Shown in pieces: positions 26,349 through 34,701 of a DNA stretch of 64,000 nt. The stretch is from Niveibacterium sp. 24ML (GTDB lineage Bacteria > Pseudomonadota > Gammaproteobacteria > Burkholderiales > Rhodocyclaceae), in contig NZ_JAPFHA010000009.1 in NCBI RefSeq assembly GCF_026586805.1, forward strand, positions 62,001 through 126,000. The letters are read 5' to 3'. A program made the position numbers and the translations under genes. Each line of letters starts with the position of its first letter. The first letter of the stretch is position 1. The notes beneath the pieces are model-generated. The model did no database searches. It had not been told where the DNA came from and saw only the letters and a list, made by a program, of their open reading frames with translations.

Positions 26349-27806
26349 ATGGAATTGCAACGCAAGGACCTGCTGCGCCAGCAGGCCTATATCGACGGCC
26401 GCTGGTGCGACGCCGACAGTGGAAAGACTGCCGAGGTCATCAATCCGGCGACGGGGGAGAAACTGGGGACGATACCGATGGCCGGTGTCGCCGAAACGCG
26501 CCGCGCAATCGAAGCCGCGCGAGTCGCGCAGAAAACCTGGGCCGCGAAGACTGCCAAGGAGCGCGCTGCAGTGTTGCGCCGCTGGTTCGACTTGATGGTG
26601 AAGCATCAGGACGATCTCGCGCGCATCCTCACCGCCGAGCAGGGCAAGCCCTTCGCCGAGGCGAAGGGGGAGATCGCCTACGGCGCATCCTTCATTGAAT
26701 GGTTTGCCGAAGAGGGTAAGCGCATCTACGGCGACACGATTCCGCAGCACCAGGCCGACAAGCGGCTCATCGTCATCAAGCAGCCGATCGGCGTGTGCGC
26801 GGCGATCACGCCGTGGAACTTCCCGAATGCGATGATCACCCGCAAGGCCGGGCCGGCACTCGCGGCGGGCTGCGCAATGGTGCTCAAGCCCGCAACCCAG
26901 ACACCCTTCTCGGCGCTCGCGTTGGCGGTGCTCGCCGAGGAGGCGGGGCTTCCGGCGGGGCTCTTCAGCGTCATCACCGGATCCTCGACCGAGATCGGCG
27001 GCGAGATGACCAGCAACCCGACCGTCGCGAAGTTGAGCTTTACCGGCTCCACCGAAGTGGGCCGCATCCTGATGCGCCAGTCGGCCGACACGATCAAGAA
27101 ACTCTCGCTCGAACTCGGTGGCAACGCACCCTTCATCGTGTTCGATGACGCCGATCTCGACCAGGCGGTCGAGGGCGCGCTGATTTCCAAGTTCCGCAAC
27201 ACCGGGCAGACCTGCGTGTGCGCCAACCGGCTCTTCGTGCAGGAAGGCGTGTACGACGCTTTCGCCGCCAAGCTCGCTGCCAAGGTTGCCGCGATGAAGG
27301 TCGGCAACGGCATGGAAGACGGCGTTCAGCAAGGGCCGCTGATCGACACCAAGGCGCTCGCCAAGGTCGAGGAGCATGTCAGCGATGTGCTGGCTGCCGG
27401 TGGCGCGTTGGCGACGGGCGGCAAGCGCCATGCGCTCGGCCGTACCTTCTACGAGCCCACCGTGCTGACCGGCGTCACCCGCGACATGAAGATCTTCCGC
27501 GAAGAAACATTTGGCCCGGTCGCGCCGCTGATTAAGTTCAAGGATGAAGCCGACGTGATCGCGATGTCGAACGACACCGAGTTCGGCCTCGCCAGCTACT
27601 TCTACAGCCGCGATATCGGCCGCATCTTCCGCGTTGCCGAAGCGCTGGAGTACGGCATGGTCGGCGTGAATACCGGCCTGATTTCGAACGAGCTTGCGCC
27701 ATTCGGAGGTGTGAAGCAGTCAGGGCTGGGGCGTGAAGGCTCGAAATACGGCATCGAGGACTACCTCGAGATCAAGTACATCTGCCTGGGTGGTATCGAT
27801 AGATGA
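26349..27806 (+). CDS. gabD: NAD(P)-dependent succinate-semialdehyde dehydrogenase
   Basis: Aldehyde dehydrogenase (485 aa) that converts succinate semialdehyde, made by GabT, to succinate. The family signatures are present: [30 protein letters not shown], the catalytic glutamate in [20 protein letters not shown] and the catalytic cysteine in [14 protein letters not shown]. The end [20 protein letters not shown] is a GabD hallmark. The gene starts a second transcription unit after a terminator. A 120-bp gap with an inverted repeat element separates it from puuC. Confidence 0.93.
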   Translation: MELQRKDLLRQQAYIDGRWCDADSGKTAEVINPATGEKLGTIPMAGVAETRRAIEAARVAQKTWAAKTAKERAAVLRRWFDLMVKHQDDLARILTAEQGKPFAEAKGEIAYGASFIEWFAEEGKRIYGDTIPQHQADKRLIVIKQPIGVCAAITPWNFPNAMITRKAGPALAAGCAMVLKPATQTPFSALALAVLAEEAGLPAGLFSVITGSSTEIGGEMTSNPTVAKLSFTGSTEVGRILMRQSADTIKKLSLELGGNAPFIVFDDADLDQAVEGALISKFRNTGQTCVCANRLFVQEGVYDAFAAKLAAKVAAMKVGNGMEDGVQQGPLIDTKALAKVEEHVSDVLAAGGALATGGKRHALGRTFYEPTVLTGVTRDMKIFREETFGPVAPLIKFKDEADVIAMSNDTEFGLASYFYSRDIGRIFRVAEALEYGMVGVNTGLISNELAPFGGVKQSGLGREGSKYGIEDYLEIKYICLGGIDR

Positions 27807-27808
27807 AG

Positions 27809-27910
27809 TTCACCACAAAGACGCAAAGAAGCACAAAGGGCCACGAAGCTAAGCGAGATTGAACGCTTTCCTTGGCGGCCCTTTGCGATTCTTAGTGCCT
27901 TCGTGGTGAA
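27809..27910. repeat. Imperfect inverted-repeat element, copy A (heptad-like units)
   Basis: Ends TTCACCAC / GTGGTGAA form terminal repeats of about 40-nt imperfect arms. Each arm is made of spaced AAAG/GAAG units at roughly 7-10 nt (CACAAAG, CGCAAAG, CACAAAGGGCC). The element fills almost all of the gap between gabD and puuC. Copies B (29436-29542) and C (57749-57837) share the CACC(G/A)C start and the AGGGCC core. Confidence 0.8.
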
Positions 27911-27928
27911 AGAAGATAGGTACGCGTC

Positions 27929-29422
27929 ATGACGACAAATCTGAATTCCTGGACCGAGATGGCGGGGCGCCTGCGCTTCGATGGCCGCGCGCTGATTAAC
28001 GGTGAGCGGGTCGCTGCCGTGAGCGGACAGACCTTCGACTGCAATTCGCCGGTCGATGGCCGTTTCCTTGCGTCAGTCGCACAGGGCGATGCAGCCGATA
28101 TCGATGCGGCGGTTGCGGCCGCTCGCGCTGCCTTTGAAGACCGCCGCTGGGCCGGACTTTCGCCGCGTGCGCGCAAGCAGATCATGATCCGCTTCGCGGA
28201 CCAGATCCTCGCGCACAAGGACGAGCTTGCGCTCACCGAAACGCTCGATATGGGCAAGCCGATCCGCAACGCCCGTGCGACCGACGTGAACGCCTGCGCC
28301 AACACCATCCGCTGGTATGGCGAGGCGATCGACAAGGTCTACGACGAGATCGCGCCGACGGGTGACAAGGCCCTTGCGCTGATCACGCGCGAGCCGGTGG
28401 GCGTGGTGGGTGCCATCGTGCCGTGGAACTACCCGATGCTGATGGCCTCGTGGAAGATCGCCCCCGCGCTGGCAGTGGGCAACAGCGTGGTGTTGAAGCC
28501 CTCCGAAAAGTCACCGCTGACCGCGCTGCGTCTTGCTGAGCTGGCGCTCGAAGCGGGCATCCCGCCCGGTGTGTTCAACGTGGTGCCGGGCTTTGGTCAC
28601 GAAGCGGGCAACGCGCTGTCGCTTCACATGGATGTCGACTGCATCGCCTTCACCGGCTCCACCCGCGTCGGCAAGCTCATCCTGGTCAATGCGGGGCAGA
28701 GCAACCTCAAGCGGGCCTGGGCGGAACTGGGTGGCAAGTCGCCCAACATCGTCTGTGCCGACTGCCCGGACCTGGATCGCGCAGTGGGCGCTGCGATCGG
28801 CTCGATCTTCTACAACCAGGGCGAGAGCTGCAACGCGCCGTCGCGCCTCTTCGTCGAGCGCTCGATCAAGGATGCCTTCCTCGAACGCGCCCTGGCGCTG
28901 ATGCCCAAGTACCAGCCGGCCGATCCGCTTGCCGACGACACGGTGATGGGTGCGCTGGTCGACAAGACGCAGCTCGATACGGTGATGCGCTACATCGACT
29001 CGGGCCGCAAGGAAGGTGCCAAGTTGCTTGTTGGCGGCGAGCAGGCCCGCGCCGAAACCGGCGGCTTCTACGTCGCACCAACGATCTTCGATGGCGTGAA
29101 GAACGACATGACGATCGCGCGCGAGGAGATCTTCGGGCCGGTGCTGTCGGTGCTGGCCTTCGACGAAGTCGATGACGCGATCCGCCAGGCGAATCAGACC
29201 ATCTACGGCCTGCAAGCCGGCGTATGGACGCGCGACATCAACAAAGCGCACCGCATCGCGCGTGCGCTGCGTGCCGGCACCGTGCATGTGAATCAGTACG
29301 ACGAAGACGACATCACCGTGCCCTTCGGCGGCTACAAGCAGTCCGGCAACGGCCGCGACAAGTCGCTGCATGCGATGGACAAATACACCGAACTCAAGAC
29401 GACTTGGATCGGCTTGGACTGA
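27929..29422 (+). CDS. puuC: Gamma-glutamyl-gamma-aminobutyraldehyde dehydrogenase
   Basis: Aldehyde dehydrogenase (497 aa; E. coli PuuC 495) that oxidises gamma-glutamyl-gamma-aminobutyraldehyde to gamma-glutamyl-GABA. It contains PWNYPMLMASWKIAPALAVG, the catalytic glutamate in WAELGGKSPNIV and the catalytic cysteine in YNQGESCNAPSRLFVE. The PuuC-like end VPFGGYKQSGNGRDKSLHAM and YTELKTTWI distinguishes it from GabD and BetB. It may also take 4-aminobutyraldehyde from the SpuC route. It lies between repeat copies A and B. Confidence 0.9.
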   Translation: MTTNLNSWTEMAGRLRFDGRALINGERVAAVSGQTFDCNSPVDGRFLASVAQGDAADIDAAVAAARAAFEDRRWAGLSPRARKQIMIRFADQILAHKDELALTETLDMGKPIRNARATDVNACANTIRWYGEAIDKVYDEIAPTGDKALALITREPVGVVGAIVPWNYPMLMASWKIAPALAVGNSVVLKPSEKSPLTALRLAELALEAGIPPGVFNVVPGFGHEAGNALSLHMDVDCIAFTGSTRVGKLILVNAGQSNLKRAWAELGGKSPNIVCADCPDLDRAVGAAIGSIFYNQGESCNAPSRLFVERSIKDAFLERALALMPKYQPADPLADDTVMGALVDKTQLDTVMRYIDSGRKEGAKLLVGGEQARAETGGFYVAPTIFDGVKNDMTIAREEIFGPVLSVLAFDEVDDAIRQANQTIYGLQAGVWTRDINKAHRIARALRAGTVHVNQYDEDDITVPFGGYKQSGNGRDKSLHAMDKYTELKTTWIGLD

Positions 29423-29435
29423 GCGAACGGCGGAA

Positions 29436-29542
29436 TTGACCGCAGAGGCGCAGAGTCGCAGAGGGCCGCAGAGCGAACCGCCATCCGAGCGCCCTGTTGT
29501 ATTTCTCCGCGGCCCTCTGCGTCTCCGCGTCTCTGCGGTGAA
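29436..29542. repeat. Imperfect inverted-repeat element, copy B (CGCAGAG heptads)
   Basis: The left arm has CCGCAGAG, GCGCAGAG, TCGCAGAG, GGCCGCAGAG; the right arm, read in reverse complement, has CCGCAGAG, ACGCGGAG, ACGCAGAG, GGCCGCGGAG. The arms are about 38 nt with only a few mismatches and a spacer of about 30 nt. This is the most regular copy, with a clear 7-nt period. It lies between puuC and gabT. Confidence 0.85.
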
Positions 29543-29569
29543 CGATTTTGACTTTGATGGACCACTAAC

Positions 29570-30841
29570 ATGCCAAGCAACAAGGAACTCCACGAACGCC
29601 GTCTCGCCGCCACGCCGCGCGGCATCGCTGTCGGCAATTCGTTCTTCATCGACCGCGCCGAGAATGCGGAACTGTGGGATGTCGAAGGGCGCCGTTACAT
29701 CGATTTCGGCGGCGGCATCGCGGTGCTCAACACCGGCCACCGTCACCCGAAGGTGATGGCCGCCGTCGCCGAGCAGCTCGAACGCTTCACGCACAGCTGC
29801 TACCAGGTCGTGCCCTACGAGAGCTACGTCACCCTGGCAGAGAAGATCAACCAGCTGACGCCCGGCACCCACGCCAAGAAGACCGCGTTCTTCTCCACCG
29901 GTGCCGAGGCGGTCGAGAACGTTGTGAAGATCGCGCGCGCTGCGACCAAGCGCTCCGGCATCATCGCCTTCTCCGGCGCTTTCCATGGCCGCTCGATGAT
30001 GGCCGCGGCGCTCACCGGCAAGGTGGTGCCCTACAAGGTTGGCTTCGGCCCCTTCCCGGGCGAGATCTTCCACGCACCGTTTCCGGTGCCGCTGCACGGC
30101 GTGAGCGTGCAGGATTCGCTCGATTACATCCAACACCTGTTCAAGTCCGACATCGAACCCGCGCGCGTCGCGGCAATCATCCTCGAACCGGTGCAGGGCG
30201 AGGGCGGCTTCTATCAGGCGCCGGTCGACTTCATGGTCGCGCTACGCAAGCTGTGCGACGAACACGGCATCCTGCTGGTTGTGGACGAAGTGCAGACCGG
30301 CTTCGGCCGCACCGGCAAGTGGTTCGCGATGGAGCACTACCCGGTGCTCCCGGACATCATGACCATGGCCAAGAGCATGGCCGGCGGCACCACGCTGTCC
30401 GCCGTCTGTGGTCGTGCCGAGGTCATGGACGCGCCGTTGCCCGGCGGCCTCGGCGGCACCTATGCTGGTAGCCCGATGGCGATTGCTGCTTCGCACGCGG
30501 TGATCGAAGTCATCGAAGAGGAGGGCCTGATCGAGCGCGCGAACGTGTTGGGTGAAAAGCTGCGCGGCTTCCTCGAAGGCCTGCGCGCCAAGGTGCCGCA
30601 GATCGTTGATGTGCGCGGGCCTGGATCGATGATTGCGGTCGAGTTCAACGACCCGGCCACTGGCAACCCGGATGCCGATTTCACCAAGCGCGTGCAGGCC
30701 AAGGCGCTGGAGAAGGGCTTGATACTGCTGACCTGCGGCGTCTACGGCAACGTGCTGCGCCTGCTGTATCCGCTGACGACACCCGACGCGATCTTCGACG
30801 AGGCCCTGGGGATCCTCGCCGAAGCTTTGCAGGGCTGTTGA
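29570..30841 (+). CDS. gabT: 4-aminobutyrate aminotransferase (2-oxoglutarate)
   Basis: Class III PLP aminotransferase (423 aa; E. coli GabT 426) that converts GABA and 2-oxoglutarate to succinate semialdehyde and glutamate. Visible are GGGIAVLNTGHRHPKVM, FFSTGAEAVENVVKIAR, SGAFHGRSMMAAALTGK, the PLP aspartate in LLVVDEVQTGFGRTGK and the lysine in MTMAKSMAGGTTLSAVCGR. It is preceded by repeat copy B and its stop overlaps the next ATG (TGATG), which ties it to the solute-binding protein that follows. Confidence 0.93.
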   Translation: MPSNKELHERRLAATPRGIAVGNSFFIDRAENAELWDVEGRRYIDFGGGIAVLNTGHRHPKVMAAVAEQLERFTHSCYQVVPYESYVTLAEKINQLTPGTHAKKTAFFSTGAEAVENVVKIARAATKRSGIIAFSGAFHGRSMMAAALTGKVVPYKVGFGPFPGEIFHAPFPVPLHGVSVQDSLDYIQHLFKSDIEPARVAAIILEPVQGEGGFYQAPVDFMVALRKLCDEHGILLVVDEVQTGFGRTGKWFAMEHYPVLPDIMTMAKSMAGGTTLSAVCGRAEVMDAPLPGGLGGTYAGSPMAIAASHAVIEVIEEEGLIERANVLGEKLRGFLEGLRAKVPQIVDVRGPGSMIAVEFNDPATGNPDADFTKRVQAKALEKGLILLTCGVYGNVLRLLYPLTTPDAIFDEALGILAEALQGC

Positions 30842-31968
30842 TGCCCGGCTCCTCTCTGCTGCGCGCGCTGGTCGGCATTGCCGGCGCGCTGGCATTTCTG
30901 TGCGCATCCGGGGGGAGTGCCGCACAGACCGCACGACCCGCGGCGGCGGTAGGTGTCAGCCTGCCGCTGTCCGGGGTTTCGGCGGAAATCGGGTTGAGCT
31001 TTCTGGATGGCTTCAAGGCCTGCCTGGCGGCCGACCCGGTGGGAAGAGCGCTTGCGCTGCGCGTCTCCGACGAGACGGAAGCGGAATTGGCCGCGGAAGA
31101 TCTGAAAGGCTGGGAGGCGCCCGGCAAGGACGGTGTGCTCGTGCTGACAGGCTTCTTCAGCGGCCCCGCGTCGAGCGCTGCGGTGAAGCGTGCCAACGCG
31201 GCAAAGATTCCGCTGGTCGCGCCAATGTCAGGTGGCGCGGCGGTCATCGGCGATGGCGGTGGTTGGGTGTTCCCGATCCGCAGCCCGGACAAGGTCATCG
31301 TGAGCGGTCTGGTTGCGCAGGGCGCACGATTGGGCATCAAGCGCCTTGCCGTGCTGGCGACGCGTGACGCAGAAGGCGTCGAACTGGTGCCGATCGTGCG
31401 TGCAGCAGCGGCGGCAAACGGGGTGCAGCTGGTGGCAATTGCAGAGGCAGAACTCGGTTCGGTCGAACTCGACAAGCAGGCTGCCGCAATACTCAACGCC
31501 AAGCCTGAAGGGGTGATTGCCCTTTCGGGGTATCAATCGACGGCCGACCTGTTCCTGCGCTTGCGCAAGGCGGGCTTCGCAGGGCAGTTGCTGGCTTTCG
31601 GCGATGTCGGTTCGCGCCCGCTCACCCGTTTGATGGGTGCGACGGTGCGCGGTGTCGGTATCGGCTTGGCTGTGCCCTCGCCAGCGAATCAGAGCGTGCC
31701 GCTGGCGCGCGACCTCGACGCGTTGATGCGCAAGGCCGGAAAGACGACTGACGAATTCACGTTCGAGGGCTGCATGGCTGCGCGAGTGATCGTCGATGCG
31801 ATGCGCAAATCTGCTGCCAATCCGACGCGTGAGTCGCTGCGCAAGGCGCTGGAAAGCAGCAAGACGGTGGATGTGGGGGGCGTGGTGCTACACCTGCAAC
31901 GCGAGGACCGCGACCGTAACGCCGGCGAACTCGTCGTTCTGGGCACTGACGGGCGGATCCTGCATTGA
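30841..31968 (+). CDS. Orphan ABC-type branched-chain amino acid-like substrate-binding protein
   Basis: A 375-aa periplasmic binding protein of the Peripla_BP_6 (LivJ/LivK, type I) fold. A signal peptide (hydrophobic stretch to about residue 28, ending SAAQ) is followed by VGVSLPLSGVSAEIGLSFLD and, later, SGPASSAAVKRANAAKIPLV, DEFTFEGCMAARVIVDAMRK and DGRILH. No permease or ATPase of the Liv type is in the window, so it is an orphan. The start overlaps the gabT stop by one base. It may serve GABA or a related ligand, either for a distant transporter or as a sensor component; this is inference. Confidence 0.8.
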   Translation: MPGSSLLRALVGIAGALAFLCASGGSAAQTARPAAAVGVSLPLSGVSAEIGLSFLDGFKACLAADPVGRALALRVSDETEAELAAEDLKGWEAPGKDGVLVLTGFFSGPASSAAVKRANAAKIPLVAPMSGGAAVIGDGGGWVFPIRSPDKVIVSGLVAQGARLGIKRLAVLATRDAEGVELVPIVRAAAAANGVQLVAIAEAELGSVELDKQAAAILNAKPEGVIALSGYQSTADLFLRLRKAGFAGQLLAFGDVGSRPLTRLMGATVRGVGIGLAVPSPANQSVPLARDLDALMRKAGKTTDEFTFEGCMAARVIVDAMRKSAANPTRESLRKALESSKTVDVGGVVLHLQREDRDRNAGELVVLGTDGRILH

Positions 31969-32029
31969 CACAAGAGGTGGCGCGCGATGCACGCGCCACG
32001 CTGAAACACGACAAAGAGAGGGAATCGCC

Positions 32030-33397
32030 ATGACCATGGCCAACGGTGCAGAACTCAATAGCGTTGAAATGCTCAAGGCCCGTTTGCGCGAAGCGGGCGT
32101 GCGCTATGTTTTCGCGCAGTTCACCGATATCCAGGGGGTTGCCAAGGGCAAGACGATTCCGCTCGCGCATCTGGAGGACGTGTTCTTGCCGGGCGCGGGA
32201 TTCTCCGGCCCTTCGATCTGGGGCACCGGCCTGCCGCGGCACGGTCTGCGCTCTGAGTACTATGGCCGTGGCGACATCACGACGGCTCAGGTCTTGCCCT
32301 GGCTGCCGGGCCATGCGCGCATCGTGTGCGATGGCTACGTCGGTGGCGAGCCATTCGATCTTTGCCCGCGCCAGATCCTGCGCCGCCAGGTCGAACGCCT
32401 CGCCGCGCGCGGCTGGACGCTGAATGCCGGCCTTGAGCCGGAGTTCTTCCTGCTGCAACGTAATGCCGATGGCAGTGTGCGCCCGGCTGACGCGCACGAT
32501 CACCTCGAGAAGCCTTCTTACGACTACAAGTCGCTCACACGCCAGCAGGCGTTTCTCGGTGCGCTGACTGATGCCTTGCAGGCCTGTGGGCTCGACGTTT
32601 TCCAGATCGACCATGAAGACGCGAGTGGCCAGTACGAGCTGAACTACCACTACAGCGATGCGCTGACGGCGGCAGACCGATTCATGCTGTTCAAGATGGC
32701 GGCGCACTCGATCGCCGAGTCGCTGGGCATGGTCTTCTCGATGATGCCCAAGCCCTTCGCGAACATGCCGGGCAGCGGCCTGCATTTTCACTTGTCGATT
32801 GCAGACGAAGCAGGGGGCGCGGTGTTCACTGATCGCAGTGATGCGCAAGGGCTTGGCCTGTCGCGAACGGGGTATCACTTTCTTGCGGGGCTGCTGCATC
32901 ACGCGCCGGCGCTCGCGGCGCTGTGTGCGCCCACGGTGAATTCCTACAAACGCTTGGTGGTGGGCGAATCCCTTTCTGGCACGACATGGGCGCCCGCGCA
33001 TATCGGCTATGGCGACAACAACCGGACCATGCTCGTCCGCGTGGCGCATTCGCGGCTTGAATGGCGCCTGCCTGACGCGTCGGCGAACCCTTACCTCGCG
33101 CTGGCGGCGGTGATTGCCGCGGGGCTTGATGGGGTGGCCCGCGCGCTTGAGCCTGGCGCGCCCTTCGGCGACGATGCGTATGAGTTGCCGCTGAGCGTGC
33201 TGCGGGAACGCGGTCTTGGCCAGTTGCCCGGCAATCTGGGCGATGCGGTGAGTGCGCTGGAGGCGGATACCGTGCTGGGCGAAGCCCTTGGCTCGGCTTT
33301 CACCGCCGAGTTCTGTCGCTTCAAGCGAATGGAATGGATCGAGTATTCACGCGCAGTGCATAGCTGGGAAACCGAGCGCTACGCCGACAGGTTTTGA
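32030..33397 (+). CDS. Glutamine synthetase-like ligase, type III glutamate-ammonia ligase subfamily (GlnT-like)
   Basis: A 455-aa glutamine-synthetase-fold ligase, distinct from PuuA. It has the beta-grasp N-terminus (VRYVFAQFTDIQGVAKGKTI), then LNAGLEPEFFLL, DHEDASGQYELNYHYSDALT, MPGSGLHFHLS and GDNNRTMLVRVAHSRLEWRL. It resembles the type III GlnT group, which includes gamma-glutamylmethylamide synthetases. The ATG has AGGGAA five bases upstream; the frame is open to 31796 but that overlaps the previous gene. Placed after gabT and an orphan binding protein, it may glutamylate another small amine. The substrate cannot be read from sequence. Confidence 0.8.
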   Translation: MTMANGAELNSVEMLKARLREAGVRYVFAQFTDIQGVAKGKTIPLAHLEDVFLPGAGFSGPSIWGTGLPRHGLRSEYYGRGDITTAQVLPWLPGHARIVCDGYVGGEPFDLCPRQILRRQVERLAARGWTLNAGLEPEFFLLQRNADGSVRPADAHDHLEKPSYDYKSLTRQQAFLGALTDALQACGLDVFQIDHEDASGQYELNYHYSDALTAADRFMLFKMAAHSIAESLGMVFSMMPKPFANMPGSGLHFHLSIADEAGGAVFTDRSDAQGLGLSRTGYHFLAGLLHHAPALAALCAPTVNSYKRLVVGESLSGTTWAPAHIGYGDNNRTMLVRVAHSRLEWRLPDASANPYLALAAVIAAGLDGVARALEPGAPFGDDAYELPLSVLRERGLGQLPGNLGDAVSALEADTVLGEALGSAFTAEFCRFKRMEWIEYSRAVHSWETERYADRF

Positions 33398-33545
33398 CCG
33401 GCGCGCAAAGCGCCCCAAGGGTATTGTCTTGCGCCGGCGGTTCGGATGCGCCATCTGATGCCGGCGGCAACGCACTGCGATGCGAAGGTCGCGCCTGCAA
33501 ACACCTAGGCTTCACGATCTGCGCGGCATGCGGCATCCTTGTCGC

Positions 33546-34682
33546 ATGAAAACTCAAATCCTGACACTGCTCATGGCCTTGGCCAGCGCGTCCCCGGCGC
33601 TCGCCGAAACGCTGCGCGTGGGCCCGAACGAAGCGATCCGCACAATTGCAGATGCCGCGCGCCTGGCCAAAGACGGTGACGTCGTCGAAATCACGGCGGG
33701 TGAATACCGTGGCGACGTGGCGGTGTGGAGCCAGAAGGACCTCACGATTCGTGGTGTCGGAGGCATGCCCCGCCTGCTTGCGATGGGGGCGTCGGCCGAA
33801 GGCAAGGGCATCTTCGTGGTGCGCGGAGAGCGGGTACGGATCGAGAACCTGGAGTTTCGCGGCGCGAAGGTGCGCGACAAGAACGGCGCAGGCATCCGTC
33901 TCGAAACCGGCAAGCTGACCGTGGTGGGCTGCAAGTTTCTCGAAAACGAGAACGGGATCCTGACCTCGAACAACGAGCAGATCGAACTCCAGGTAGAACG
34001 CAGTGAGTTCGGCCACAACGGCGCTGGCGACGGGCAGAGTCACAACCTGTACGCCGGCAAGATTGCGAGTCTGAAGGTTTCTGGCAGCTACTTTCACCAT
34101 GCGAAGGTGGGGCATCTGCTCAAGTCGCGCGCCCGCGACAACCGCATCCTCTACAACCGCCTGACTGACGAGATCGCCGGCAAGGCCAGTTATGAGCTGG
34201 AGTTTCCGTCAGGTGGCATCGCGGTGGTGATTGGCAACCTGATCGAGCAGTCGAGCAGCAGCGAGAACTTCAAGATCATCAGCATGGGTGCCGAGGGCCT
34301 GGCTTGGCCGACGAATGCACTCTACCTGTCGCATAACACGATTGTTAACGATAGGCCGCAGGGCGCCAGAATGCTTGATGCCCGGGATGGGGTGTCGCTG
34401 TTGGCGGTGAACAATGTGCTGGTGGGGCGTGCCGCGAGCATTGATCTGCCCGCGCAGAAGAGTCTGGGCAACGTGGAGGGTGATTGGCCGGATTTCGTGC
34501 GCCCGCAGCGCGACGATTACCGACTGCGCAACGATTCGAAGCTACTGGGTGCGGCCGAGAAGGCGGGGTTTGCCGGTAGTTTCGACCTCACGCCCACGGC
34601 GGAATATGTGCATCCGGTGCAGATACGTGCAGTGGCACCCAAGCGCTGGTCGCCTGGCGCATTCCAGACGCCTGGCGGCTGA
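33546..34682 (+). CDS. Secreted right-handed beta-helix repeat protein
   Basis: A 378-aa protein with signal peptide (MKTQILTLLMALASASPALA) followed by RVGPNEAIRTIADAARLAKD, the usual opening of parallel beta-helix proteins. Repeated strands carry patterns such as ILYNRLTDEIAG, VVIGNLIEQSSSSENFKII and ALYLSHNTIVNDRP. No catalytic residues of pectate lyases or glycosidases are evident. It probably acts in the periplasm or outside on a polysaccharide, or is structural. The gene stands alone, 148 bp after the ligase and convergent with ycgB. Confidence 0.8.
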   Translation: MKTQILTLLMALASASPALAETLRVGPNEAIRTIADAARLAKDGDVVEITAGEYRGDVAVWSQKDLTIRGVGGMPRLLAMGASAEGKGIFVVRGERVRIENLEFRGAKVRDKNGAGIRLETGKLTVVGCKFLENENGILTSNNEQIELQVERSEFGHNGAGDGQSHNLYAGKIASLKVSGSYFHHAKVGHLLKSRARDNRILYNRLTDEIAGKASYELEFPSGGIAVVIGNLIEQSSSSENFKIISMGAEGLAWPTNALYLSHNTIVNDRPQGARMLDARDGVSLLAVNNVLVGRAASIDLPAQKSLGNVEGDWPDFVRPQRDDYRLRNDSKLLGAAEKAGFAGSFDLTPTAEYVHPVQIRAVAPKRWSPGAFQTPGG

Positions 34683-34701
34683 CCGGGCCCATTGCTTGGC
34701 C

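Noticed and set aside
28511-30136. 541-codon open frame on the minus strand across puuC and gabT
   Set aside because: It is the antisense of two clear enzyme genes and runs straight through repeat copy B; its composition reflects the high G+C third codon position of the real genes.
30841-33397. Orphan binding protein plus GlnT-like ligase as a complete new transport system
   Set aside because: No permease or ATPase is present, so it cannot be a transporter by itself; kept only as a separate lower-level observation.
33398-33437. CCGGCGC...GCGCCGG pair after the GlnT-like ligase as terminator
   Set aside because: Arms of only 7 bp with a loop of about 26 nt and no T-tract; expected by chance in G+C-rich DNA.
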